Assembly: GCA_002151545.1 (NCBI GenBank)
Contig: CP021237.1
Location: 5,518,001 to 5,582,000 of the forward strand
Length of the DNA stretch: 64,000 nt
From: Sphingobacteriaceae bacterium GW460-11-11-14-LB5
GTDB lineage: Bacteria > Bacteroidota > Bacteroidia > Sphingobacteriales > Sphingobacteriaceae
Direction of reading: 5' to 3'
Positions 33,930-42,183 of the stretch are shown here, in pieces. A model generated the notes under the pieces. It saw only the letters and a list, made by a program, of their open reading frames with translations. It did no database searches and was not told where the DNA came from. The translations under genes were made by a program, and so were the position numbers. Numbering within the stretch: position 1 is the first letter of the stretch; every line of letters begins with the position of its first letter.

Positions 33930-34808
33930 TTAATTTTTATTCTTTAGTTCAGCCACCTTCTTATCAATGAATGAAGATAAGGTTGGGTTAGCCGCTAATT
34001 TTTTGCTTGATAGGTAAGCATTTACTGCTTCTTTATTTCTGCCTAAATTTTCTAAAGCTGTTCCTAAATAAAAATAGGCTTCAGGGGTTGGAGCAGTGGC
34101 AATTACGGTGTTAAAACGAGGAATTGCTTTGTCAAACTGACCTGATTTTATCGAGAACAATCCTAAATTCATATTTGCCTTTACATTTTTAGGTTCTTTA
34201 GCCACAACTTCTAACAACATGGCAATACCTTGCATTGGTGCGCCTAAGCCGTTTACTATGGTTACACCTAAGCCTGTTTTAGCTTCAATGTTTGTAGAGT
34301 CTTTCTCTAGTGCATTTTTGTAAGATGCATTGGCTTTCTGCAATAAAACAGGCTGCGCTATGCTATCTTGTGTGCTTTCAAAAGCTTTTATAAACTGATT
34401 ACCTGCAGCTAACCACGATTTTGATGACGGTTCGCCTTGGGCTACAACTTCTAAATACAGTGCAGATGGAGTAATTTGTTCAACATCATCCCATTTCTGG
34501 GCCAGTTGTTTAGCAAGTTCAATCTTTTCTGCGCCATTTGCGCCTTTGTAGCTATTTTCTAAAGCTGTAATGTCTGTAGCCAAATTTTTATTGATCACAT
34601 TTTTTGCAGCAGTAGACGAAGTTTCGAGGTTTAGTACCGATGTTGTTGATGGAGAAGCTGCTCCGGCCATTTGGCCACTTGAAGGCATTTTTCCATTTTC
34701 TTCCGTTGGTTTAACCAAACCCTTAATGTCTCTTGTAAATAAGAATGCAACAAGCAATACAATCGCTCCAATAACAATGGTTTGTTTAGATCTGATGTTG
34801 CTATTCAT
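33930..34808 (-). CDS. membrane-anchored tetratricopeptide repeat protein
   Basis: 292 residues. One N-terminal membrane helix (TIVIGAIVLLVAFLF, about 10-24) anchors a periplasmic or cytoplasmic domain. The C-terminal half contains TPR units: KDSTNIEAKTGLGVTIVNGL, EPKNVKANMNLGLFSIKSGQ and TPEAYFYLGTALENLGRNKE. Such proteins scaffold complexes. It is 11 bp after the HU gene stop and 36 bp before the mS38-like gene, so it is part of the same operon. The partner is unknown. Confidence 0.88.
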   Translation of the reverse strand: MNSNIRSKQTIVIGAIVLLVAFLFTRDIKGLVKPTEENGKMPSSGQMAGAASPSTTSVLNLETSSTAAKNVINKNLATDITALENSYKGANGAEKIELAKQLAQKWDDVEQITPSALYLEVVAQGEPSSKSWLAAGNQFIKAFESTQDSIAQPVLLQKANASYKNALEKDSTNIEAKTGLGVTIVNGLGAPMQGIAMLLEVVAKEPKNVKANMNLGLFSIKSGQFDKAIPRFNTVIATAPTPEAYFYLGTALENLGRNKEAVNAYLSSKKLAANPTLSSFIDKKVAELKNKN

Positions 34809-34819
34809 ATATTAAAGAC

Positions 34820-35122
34820 TTAGGCTTCTACGTTAATTTTTTTTGAATTACTTTTCACTTTATCAACAAATACTTTTGCTGGTTTAAAGCTAGGAACGAA
34901 GTGTTCAGGGATAATTATTGCAGTGTTTTTTGAGATATTTCTCGCAGTTTTTTGCGCTCTCTTTTTAACAACAAAGCTTCCGAAGCCTCTAACGTATACA
35001 TTTTCACCGCCAATCATGCTGGTTTTGATAACCTTGAAAAATGCCTCAACTGTTTCCTGTACATCAACCTTCTCAATTCCGGTTTTTGTTGATATTTCTG
35101 AAATAATATCTGCCTTAGTCAT
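34820..35122 (-). CDS. HU/IHF family DNA-binding protein
   Basis: 100 residues. TKADIISEISTKTGIEKVDV, then VRGFGSFVVKKRAQKTARN with the DNA-intercalating arm, and FVPSFKPAKVFVDKV are family signatures. The usual proline at the tip of the arm is changed (NISKNTAIIIPEH contains it a few residues later). It bends and compacts DNA in the nucleoid. First gene of the HU-TPR-mS38-rng group, divergent from mutY. A lysine-rich short tail extends beyond the HU core. Confidence 0.94.
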   Translation of the reverse strand: MTKADIISEISTKTGIEKVDVQETVEAFFKVIKTSMIGGENVYVRGFGSFVVKKRAQKTARNISKNTAIIIPEHFVPSFKPAKVFVDKVKSNSKKINVEA

Positions 35123-35292
35123 ATTTTATTATTTATTATATTATTATGTTTTAATATTACTACTGTTTTGGGGTTGCAAAAGTATTGCTTTTTAATGAGA
35201 TAGGGAAATAAAAGATGATTTTTTTATTGCCAGACTTATCAGGCAATTGCAAGTTTTTTTTTAATCGGATAAATAGACCGTAATTTGCACCA

Positions 35293-36357
35293 ATGACTTT
35301 TCAAAATGAACTCATCAATTGGTACCTAATAAACAAGAGAGATTTGCCCTGGAGGCATACCCGGGATGCCTATACCATCTGGTTATCAGAGGTTATTTTA
35401 CAACAAACACGGGTAGAACAGGGGCTTCCATACTTTAACAGGTTTTTAGAAAATTTCCCCACAGTAGCCGATTTTGCCAGTGCTACCGAAGCTAAAGTTT
35501 TAAAGCTTTGGCAAGGTCTGGGTTATTACTCAAGGGGGAGGAATATGCATGCCACTGCTCAAATTGTGGTGAAAGATTACCATGGAATCTTCCCAAATCT
35601 GCATGATGAGCTTATAAAATTGAAAGGAATTGGTGAATATACCGCTGCTGCCATCTCCTCATTTTCGTCGGGTGAAGCACGGGCTGTGGTTGATGGAAAC
35701 GTCTTTCGGGTACTCTCCAGGTTCTATGGTTTAGCTACCCCAATTAATAGCCCGGCCGGCAAAAAAGAGTTTTATGCGCTTGCAAATGATTTGCTGTACA
35801 AAGAAGACCCGGCCTTATATAATCAGGCGATTATGGAATTTGGGGCCATGCAGTGCAAGCCAAAATCGCCCAATTGTGGTATTTGTCCGCTTAACCAGAA
35901 CTGTTATGCATTTAACCAGGGTCAGGTAAATGTGCTTCCGGTTAAAATCCGTAAAGCCGAACAAAAACATCGCTATATCAATTATTTTGTTTGTTTTGAA
36001 GGTGAAAAAGTATTAATCAGGGAACGGCAGGCAGGAGACATATGGCAGCATTTATATGATTTTCCTGGTATGGAAACAAAGGAAGCCTACGAATGGAGCG
36101 ATCCATTATTCGTCGGTCAGGTAAAATCTGCATTCGGAGATGAGGCCAGTTTTACTTTTATAAGCGCCAAAAAACACATATTAACTCACCAAATAATCCA
36201 TGTGCAATTTTTTGCATTAAAAAATTATATATTTAACTTTAGTAAACAAAAGGAACTTAATTGGGTTTCTTTAAGTAAATTAGATGAGTTACCGCAACCA
36301 AAAGTAATCCATGATTTTGTTCAGGAATATTTTTATAAGAACATATGGAGTAACTAA
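35293..36357 (+). CDS. mutY: A/G-specific adenine glycosylase
   Basis: 354 residues. MutY removes adenine mispaired with 8-oxoguanine. The catalytic Glu33 in LSEVILQQTR, the helix-hairpin-helix LKGIGEYTAAAI, VVDGNVFRVLSR with the catalytic Asp, and the 4Fe-4S cysteines in CKPKSPNCGICPLNQNC (C-x6-C-x2-C-x5-C) are all present. A NUDIX-like C-terminal domain recognises 8-oxoG. ssb follows 52 bp downstream on the same strand, a common pairing in Bacteroidota. Confidence 0.96.
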   Translation: MTFQNELINWYLINKRDLPWRHTRDAYTIWLSEVILQQTRVEQGLPYFNRFLENFPTVADFASATEAKVLKLWQGLGYYSRGRNMHATAQIVVKDYHGIFPNLHDELIKLKGIGEYTAAAISSFSSGEARAVVDGNVFRVLSRFYGLATPINSPAGKKEFYALANDLLYKEDPALYNQAIMEFGAMQCKPKSPNCGICPLNQNCYAFNQGQVNVLPVKIRKAEQKHRYINYFVCFEGEKVLIRERQAGDIWQHLYDFPGMETKEAYEWSDPLFVGQVKSAFGDEASFTFISAKKHILTHQIIHVQFFALKNYIFNFSKQKELNWVSLSKLDELPQPKVIHDFVQEYFYKNIWSN

Positions 36358-36409
36358 CCATCTTATTCGGTGCGCATTTAGAAAACGAAACAACTAACCA
36401 AAAATATTT

Positions 36410-36847
36410 ATGTCTGGGATTAACAAAGTTATTTTAGTAGGCCACTTAGGCAAAGACCCTGAAGTGCGACATTTAGACGGTGGCGTAACAGTAGCCAGTT
36501 TTCCATTAGCTACATCGGAAACATACAACAAAGACGGTAAGAGAGTAGAGCAAACGGAGTGGCACAATATTGTGTTATGGCGTGGCCTGGCCGAAGTAGC
36601 TTCGAAATACCTGCAGAAAGGCAAACTGGTTTATATAGAGGGTAAGCTAAGAACAAGATCCTTTGAAGATAAAGAAAAGGTTAAAAAATATGTAACAGAA
36701 ATTGTGGCCGAAAACTTTACGATGTTAGGCAGAAAAAGTGATTTTGAGCAAAGCCCGACTACACCAACGCATCAAAGCTCTGAAGCAAAAATTGAAGATG
36801 AATTTACCATTGGTCCATCAGATGAAAATGGAGACCTTCCGTTTTAA
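36410..36847 (+). CDS. ssb: single-stranded DNA-binding protein
   Basis: 145 residues. An OB fold (NKVILVGHLGKDPEVRHLDG, then TEWHNIVLWRGLAEVASKYL, and YIEGKLRTRSFEDKE) is followed by a flexible linker and the acidic tip DENGDLPF that recruits repair and replication partners. Length is shorter than E. coli SSB because the linker is short. It ends before a strong terminator. Downstream of ssb the flavobacterial gldD is not found; a convergent DUF4270 gene lies there instead. Confidence 0.96.
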   Translation: MSGINKVILVGHLGKDPEVRHLDGGVTVASFPLATSETYNKDGKRVEQTEWHNIVLWRGLAEVASKYLQKGKLVYIEGKLRTRSFEDKEKVKKYVTEIVAENFTMLGRKSDFEQSPTTPTHQSSEAKIEDEFTIGPSDENGDLPF

Positions 36848-36870
36848 TTAGGCGTTTAAATACATAAAAT

Positions 36871-36899
36871 AAGCTACCTGATGAGGGGTAGCTTTTTTT
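36871..36899 (+). terminator. intrinsic terminator of ssb
   Basis: AAGCTACC with GGTAGCTT (8-bp stem, loop TGATGAGG-type) followed by seven T, 23 bp after the ssb stop. Confidence 0.88.
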
Positions 36900-36937
36900 A
36901 TGCCCTTTTATTTCATGAAGCTAAAATCATGAGGCAA

Positions 36938-36974
36938 AAAAAACTCCTGCCAGCAAGACTGGCAGGAGTTTTTT
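36938..36974. terminator. bidirectional terminator between ssb and the DUF4270 gene
   Basis: A 16-bp perfect stem AAAAAACTCCTGCCAG / CTGGCAGGAGTTTTTT with a 5-nt loop. A-run and T-run flanks let it work in both directions. It lies 18 bp from the DUF4270 stop. Confidence 0.92.
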
Positions 36975-36992
36975 GTGATCGCACTAAAACCG

Positions 36993-38432
36993 TTAATTAA
37001 TTTTAGTGTAGTAAATATTTAACTTGATCTTACTTGCAGTTGCATTGCTGGCACCAATAATCGATCTTTCAGCAGAAGTGGCGCTAGGTGCTTTCTGAAA
37101 ATCGGTATAAGATGTAGGGGCCAGGAATGTGCCATAATCTTCCACGTCTTTATCAATTAAGCTTTGCACATAACTGGTTACAATAAAGATGTAGCGTTTC
37201 TTTAACGAATCAAAATAACCGCCAAAAAGTGATGCACCACCAGAAGCGCTGCTTGAAAACGTTGCATAATCAGGTATATCAGCAGCTTGCTGTGCAATAT
37301 CCCAGCGGTATAAAGAAAGTCGTTGAGCAGCATTAAAAGGATATGCTGGCGCACTTTCGCCAAGCTCAACCACTAATTCTGCCTTGTTGATAATTGCTTT
37401 TCCATAAGTGCTTGTAAAGCTTGTCAATTGTGGGAAAGTGAGTTTGGTTTTTACACCAGCCAAGCCTTGTAAATACGTTACATTATATTGTGGCGCTGGA
37501 TCTATTGGAACTGCAACATCAATTTGTTTTTGCACTTCTGTGCCTGTGTAATCGTGTTTAATGTTTGCCGCTACTCCTGAAATTAAAGTTGCACTTCCGC
37601 TGGAGTTTGAAACTAACCTGCCTACAGGGAAATTTACACTTGTTGTATCTATCCCGTTTGATGAGTTCGTTTTTTTCCAAACCAACTGCAGGTAAGAGTC
37701 AGTTCCCGAAAAGTTAAGGAATGCAATCCCGCCAACACCTGTAGAAGATGTTTTATTGATCTGTGCATATAAACCTTTAAACGATTCTATAAACTTCGCA
37801 TCTGTGGCTGTTCCTGTGGTACCTAAGTTTAATATGGCGTTTTGTATAAATGCCTTGTTTAAAGGGATTCTGATTTGCGCAGGTACCGTTTTTAAAGTAT
37901 CGGCTTTACCAGTAACAATATCAAATACCTTTCTTTTGGTATTTGGTGCTAGTTTACCTGTAAAGTTACCTAAGAGTGTATTGTTGATGGCCTGTACATC
38001 AGAACTTTTATAAGTTGTAACCTTATTGGCTAACTGATAAACATCAATACTGTATTTAGAATTGGTGGTATCGCCGTAAAATTTGGTTAATGTAGAGGTT
38101 GTATCAATTTTTAATACCAAAACTGCAGAGTCTAATACCGGAGAAGTACCGAAATCGTAACTCGTACTCACCGGGTAAACCGTTAAGGCTAAAGCAGCTT
38201 CCGTTTTTCCAAAAGTAGGGTCTACCATATATCCCAATGGATAACGGTTTAATCCGTAGGTATTGGCGGCGTCTTCTTTTACAAGTTGAGACTTCACCTG
38301 AGATACCACCAGCGTTCCGGTAATGGCTGTAGCTGGATCAACATCTAAACCCACACCATCAGGGTTTTTGCATGATGCAAAAAGAAAAAGACCTATCAAC
38401 AGGGTTAATAAGTCTTGTTTTGTAAATTTCAT
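36993..38432 (-). CDS. DUF4270 domain lipoprotein
   Basis: 479 residues with a lipoprotein signal (LIGLFLFASC, Cys21) and the post-lipobox motif KNPDGVGLDVDP, typical of DUF4270 proteins. The rest is beta-rich with repeated VLKIDT, LVWKKT and ELGESAP elements and no catalytic motif. The family is Bacteroidota-specific and surface-associated; the function is unknown. It is 21 bp downstream of the starch-synthase-like gene on the same strand, which recurs in related genomes as far as I remember. Confidence 0.85.
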   Translation of the reverse strand: MKFTKQDLLTLLIGLFLFASCKNPDGVGLDVDPATAITGTLVVSQVKSQLVKEDAANTYGLNRYPLGYMVDPTFGKTEAALALTVYPVSTSYDFGTSPVLDSAVLVLKIDTTSTLTKFYGDTTNSKYSIDVYQLANKVTTYKSSDVQAINNTLLGNFTGKLAPNTKRKVFDIVTGKADTLKTVPAQIRIPLNKAFIQNAILNLGTTGTATDAKFIESFKGLYAQINKTSSTGVGGIAFLNFSGTDSYLQLVWKKTNSSNGIDTTSVNFPVGRLVSNSSGSATLISGVAANIKHDYTGTEVQKQIDVAVPIDPAPQYNVTYLQGLAGVKTKLTFPQLTSFTSTYGKAIINKAELVVELGESAPAYPFNAAQRLSLYRWDIAQQAADIPDYATFSSSASGGASLFGGYFDSLKKRYIFIVTSYVQSLIDKDVEDYGTFLAPTSYTDFQKAPSATSAERSIIGASNATASKIKLNIYYTKIN

Positions 38433-38453
38433 ATTTAAAATAATAATACCTAA

Positions 38454-39284
38454 TTAAGCAAGTGAAACCAATTCGTCATTCGAAATTTCTTCATAAAAAG
38501 TATAGAAGTTTTCAAAATTCTCGGTTAAGTTAAAAGCTAATGTTGGCTTATTGGAATCTTTAACAAATTTTAACACATCTTTATTTAGGTTTTCATCTGC
38601 TAAAACAACTGCGTCTGAGTGTGTTATGGCACCAATGTGCATGCTGTCGCAATCAGAAGGCAAGAATGCTTTCGTATCATCTTCAGTCATATTGGCCATC
38701 ACTGCTTTCTTAGAAAAATTAGGATTTAATTTCTCTGTAAAGCCATCCTCATAAACAGAATATACTACTTTCGAATTTTTAAAAGTAGGATCGTTTTTAT
38801 AAGTCGTTTTAATGTAAGCAGGTACTAGTGCACTCATCCAGCCATGACAGTGAACGATATCTGGTGCCCAGCCTAATTTTTTAACCGTTTCCAATGCGCC
38901 TTTACAGAAGAAAACTGTACGTTCGTCATTGTCGTCGAAGAATTTTCCGCTCGCATCTCTAAATACTTGTTTGCGTTGGAAATATTCTTCATTGTCTAAG
39001 AAATAAACTTGCATGCGCGCAGCTGGGATGGAGGCTACTTTAATGATTAAAGGATTATCGTTGTCATCGATAATGATGTTCATTCCTGATAAGCGGATTA
39101 CTTCGTGTAAACGATTTCTTCTTTCGTTGATGTTACCAAATTTAGGCATCAAGATGCGGATTTCGAATCCTTTTTCTTGCATGGCTTGTGGTAATTGGCG
39201 CGTGATTTCAGAAATTTTAGTAAGCTCGAGGAAAGGCGACATCTCGTGTGTAACAATCAGCAGCTTCGTTTTTGCCATCTCCAT
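38454..39284 (-). CDS. N-terminal half of a glycogen/starch synthase (GT5-like)
   Basis: 276 residues. KLLIVTHEMSPFLELTKISE, VYFLDNEEYFQRKQVF, and WAPDIVHCHGWMSALVPAYI correspond to the GT5 catalytic N-domain. Two changes stand out: the ADP-glucose motif KTGGLAD reads KISEIT, and the entire C-terminal GT-B Rossmann half, including the E-x7-E region, is missing (full enzymes are about 480 residues). The C-terminus ends naturally rather than at a frameshift. It is probably not a working synthase; a regulatory or binding role is speculation. It is divergent from panC. Met3 is an alternative start. Confidence 0.8.
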   Translation of the reverse strand: MEMAKTKLLIVTHEMSPFLELTKISEITRQLPQAMQEKGFEIRILMPKFGNINERRNRLHEVIRLSGMNIIIDDNDNPLIIKVASIPAARMQVYFLDNEEYFQRKQVFRDASGKFFDDNDERTVFFCKGALETVKKLGWAPDIVHCHGWMSALVPAYIKTTYKNDPTFKNSKVVYSVYEDGFTEKLNPNFSKKAVMANMTEDDTKAFLPSDCDSMHIGAITHSDAVVLADENLNKDVLKFVKDSNKPTLAFNLTENFENFYTFYEEISNDELVSLA

Positions 39285-39418
39285 ATTCTAAGAAAATATT
39301 AAGTTAAATAAAAGATAATGAGCTGCAAAGGTAAGCATAATAATACTATTTATCAATATAGCAAGCATTTGTTTGGTTTCGTTTAGATTAATTTACACCT
39401 TTACGGCTTTAATTTAGT

Positions 39419-40273
39419 TTGTCCAAATTGGAAATATTTAAAACCAAAGCAGCACTTAAGGCTTTTTTAAAACCCTTAAAAGCATCAGGTAAAAAAATAG
39501 CACTTGTGCCTACTATGGGTGCCTTGCACAATGGCCATATATCGTTGATAAAACTGGCACAGCAAAATGCCGATATCATTATCTGTAGCATTTTCGTAAA
39601 TCCAACACAGTTTACTGATCCTAAAGATTTAGAGAAATACCCGCGCCCAATCGAACACGATTTGGCCATGTTGGCCGATGCCGGTTGTAACGGGGTGTTT
39701 ATGCCTAATGTAGAGGAGATGTATCCTGCAGGGGCCGACGAAGCCTGGCACATTGATTTGGGTAATGCCGAATTCCTATTGGAAGGCGAATTTAGAAAAG
39801 GCCATTATCAGGGCGTAACGCAGATTGTAAAAAAACTGTTTGATGCCGTTGAGCCCGATGTGGCCATGTTCGGACAGAAAGATTTCCAGCAGGTATTAAT
39901 GATTAAGAATATGCTGGCTTATTTTAAGCTGCCCATCACCATTATTACCTGTCCGATTATCCGCGAAGATGATGGTTTAGCCATGAGTAGCCGGAATATC
40001 CATTTATCAGCCGATGACCGCACACATTCGCTCGTGCTGAGTAAATCGCTGCAATTCGTTACCGATCATTTTAATGAATATTCACTTGCAGAACTGGTAG
40101 ATAAGGCAAAAGCCTTCTATCAGGATATTGATGGTGTAGAACTCGATTATTTTACAATTGCCAACGGGAATACACTCGAGCCTGCCAAATCAACAGACGA
40201 AAATAACTTAGTTGCCCTGGTTGCTGCGAAAGTAGGATCGACCAGGCTAATTGATAATATGATTATAAAATAA
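39419..40273 (+). CDS. panC: pantothenate synthetase
   Basis: 284 residues, starting with TTG (SKLEIFKTKA follows). The enzyme joins pantoate and beta-alanine with ATP. PTMGALHNGHISL (31-43) carries the HIGH-like motif, and FVNPTQFTDPKDLEKYPR, FGQKDFQQVLMIKNM and EDDGLAMSSRN are the family blocks. panD follows 125 bp downstream, so the beta-alanine supplier is next to the user. Confidence 0.96.
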   Translation: MSKLEIFKTKAALKAFLKPLKASGKKIALVPTMGALHNGHISLIKLAQQNADIIICSIFVNPTQFTDPKDLEKYPRPIEHDLAMLADAGCNGVFMPNVEEMYPAGADEAWHIDLGNAEFLLEGEFRKGHYQGVTQIVKKLFDAVEPDVAMFGQKDFQQVLMIKNMLAYFKLPITIITCPIIREDDGLAMSSRNIHLSADDRTHSLVLSKSLQFVTDHFNEYSLAELVDKAKAFYQDIDGVELDYFTIANGNTLEPAKSTDENNLVALVAAKVGSTRLIDNMIIK

Positions 40274-40398
40274 GGTAAAATGGGAGCGGTAAGATGGATG
40301 AGGTAGTTATGATCCTTTTTCCATCATCCATTTTCCATATTACATCACTCTTACATCTTCTGTTAGTGAAACTCCAAACTGATTACTAACTTTGCCGA

Positions 40399-40749
40399 AT
40401 GGTTATCACAATATTAAAATCGAAAATACACCGTGTTAGGGTAACACAGGCCGAGTTAAACTACGTTGGCAGTATTACGATAGATGAAGATTTGATGGAT
40501 GCAGCTAACATTATCGCTAATGAAAAGGTGCAGATTGTAAATAATAATAATGGTGCACGTTTCGAAACCTATGTAATTAAAGGCGAACGCGGTACCGGAA
40601 CCATTTGTTTAAATGGTGCTACAGCCCGTTTGGCACAGCTTGGCGATATTCTGATCATTATGTCTTACGGCTCATTGCCGATAGAAGAAGCTAAAAAATA
40701 TAACCCAATATTGGTTTTTCCTGACGATAACAATCATTTGCTAAAATAA
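40399..40749 (+). CDS. panD: aspartate 1-decarboxylase proenzyme
   Basis: 116 residues. The self-processing site is Gly24-Ser25 in NYVGSITIDEDLMDAAN, where Ser25 becomes the pyruvoyl group after cleavage. VQIVNNNNGARFETYVI and GERGTGTICLNGAT are typical. It makes beta-alanine for pantothenate. TAACTTTG (40387-40394) lies 4 bp before the ATG and resembles a -7 promoter box, so the message may be nearly leaderless. The next gene begins 4 bp after the stop. Confidence 0.96.
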   Translation: MVITILKSKIHRVRVTQAELNYVGSITIDEDLMDAANIIANEKVQIVNNNNGARFETYVIKGERGTGTICLNGATARLAQLGDILIIMSYGSLPIEEAKKYNPILVFPDDNNHLLK

Positions 40750-40753
40750 CCTT

Positions 40754-41734
40754 GTGATATTCGACCTCAAAACAGCGCTAAAGTATATCATCCTGTTTTT
40801 AATAGGAGTAGGGGTTTTATATTTAGCTTTTCGGGGTCAGGATTTAGAAAAGATTTGGCAGGAAATTAAAACAGCCAATTACTTTTGGGTGTTTATTTCT
40901 GCTGTTGCTGTTTTAATTGCCCATGTATTGAGGGCTTTGCGCTGGCAGATGCTCTATCAGTCTATCCATTACAAAGTAAGTTTCTGGAATGCCTACCACG
41001 CCGTCATGATCGGTTACTTGGCCAATCTTGCATTACCCCGTTTTGGTGAGATTGGCCGCTGTTCTGTTATTCATAAAGCAGAAAAGGTACCTATGTTTGC
41101 CTCCATTGGCACTGTAATTACCGAACGGCTTTTTGATGTACTGGTGCTTTTTCTCACCAGTGTAGCCATGGTGACCTTTCAATATGATATCGTTTCCGAC
41201 TTTTTGTACAATGTCATTTATCTTAACCTCGTTAAAAAATTAGGTGCCATTAATTATTTATGGCTGCTTGGAATTGGCCTTGTTTTGCTTTCCCTTATTG
41301 TCGTCGCAATCTATTTTCTCCGTCAAAAATTCAGTAATAAATTCCTGCGGATTTTTGTAAACCTTCGTCAGGGCTTTGGCTCTTACAGTAAACTAAAGCA
41401 AAAAGGTTTGTTCTTAACCTATACCCTGGGTATTTGGCTATTCTACTCACTTTCCATGTATTTTGCTTTTTCTGCTATCCAAGCTACCGCGGGCTTACAC
41501 TTTAATGCCGCATTTACAGCCATTGTTTTTTCTGGTTTTGCCATGGCAGCACCAGTTCAGGGCGGTATTGGTGTTTTCCATTGGATGGTTGCCCAATCCT
41601 TGGTATTATATGGCATATCTTTTAAAGATGGGTTGGCTTACTCAACCATTATCCATTCTTCGCAGGTTTTGTTGATTTTAGTTTTAGGGAGTTTGAGTTT
41701 GTTCCTGATCTTGACTAAGAAGGAAACAAAGTAA
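40754..41734 (+). CDS. lysylphosphatidylglycerol synthase-type membrane protein (UPF0104/AglD)
   Basis: 326 residues from a GTG start 4 bp after panD. About eight hydrophobic helices. RALRWQMLYQSI, YLANLALPRFGEIGRCSVIH and GTVITERLFDVLVL are the conserved cytoplasmic motifs of the UPF0104/flippase-like family, and AAPVQGGIGVFHWMV is the late motif. Members include the transmembrane part of MprF and archaeal AglD; this protein lacks the aminoacyl-transferase domain. The pairing with panD looks like operon convenience rather than pathway logic. Confidence 0.87.
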   Translation: MIFDLKTALKYIILFLIGVGVLYLAFRGQDLEKIWQEIKTANYFWVFISAVAVLIAHVLRALRWQMLYQSIHYKVSFWNAYHAVMIGYLANLALPRFGEIGRCSVIHKAEKVPMFASIGTVITERLFDVLVLFLTSVAMVTFQYDIVSDFLYNVIYLNLVKKLGAINYLWLLGIGLVLLSLIVVAIYFLRQKFSNKFLRIFVNLRQGFGSYSKLKQKGLFLTYTLGIWLFYSLSMYFAFSAIQATAGLHFNAAFTAIVFSGFAMAAPVQGGIGVFHWMVAQSLVLYGISFKDGLAYSTIIHSSQVLLILVLGSLSLFLILTKKETK

Positions 41735-42183
41735 TTCTTTACAGGGCTATCGAAACCGAATATGGCTGCTTTTGCTTTCCAAAAAAAAGCAAACAATTAA
41801 ATAGTCGTTTCAGGAAAGCTGGTTAGTGGTTTTTAGGTCGATTCCTGTCCCGTCATTCGCTATAGTCCAGATGAAGGATCTGGAGCTGCCGCTACTGCCG
41901 GGTTTAGGTGGCTAAATGGTGTTACTATTCTTGGTTAAATAAACCTGACCGACAGCGTTATCCAGATTCTTCATCTGGATTAAGCCAAGGGCAGGGCTAT
42001 CGGAACCGAAGTTTTACTGCTTCTGCTTTTCAAATAATAAACCAGATCGATTTTATAGCAGTGACAAACCATGCCTATTACAGCTGACAACAAAATCAAT
42101 TTAAAAATAAATTACTATGCAGCCATAGTAATTCGGATCATAAATGCTACATTTGATTTACTAACCTTTTATACATAAATGTT
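41735..42183. repeat. composite repeat region, inverted copies of the palindromic unit
   Basis: 449 bp with no recognised gene. Two inverted units lie at 41843-41907 and 41940-42034. Each has a stem TCCAGAT/ATCTGGA (41866-41884 and 41960-41978) between conserved blocks (CATTCGCTATA and GCTACTGCCGGGTTTA, or complements). A third, partial copy of the outer block GGGCTATCGAAACCGA with a TTTGCTTTCC edge is at 41741-41783 and is repeated almost exactly at 41991-42034. The last 120 bp hold no repeat I recognise and should contain the promoter of the acyl-CoA dehydrogenase gene. Confidence 0.8.
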
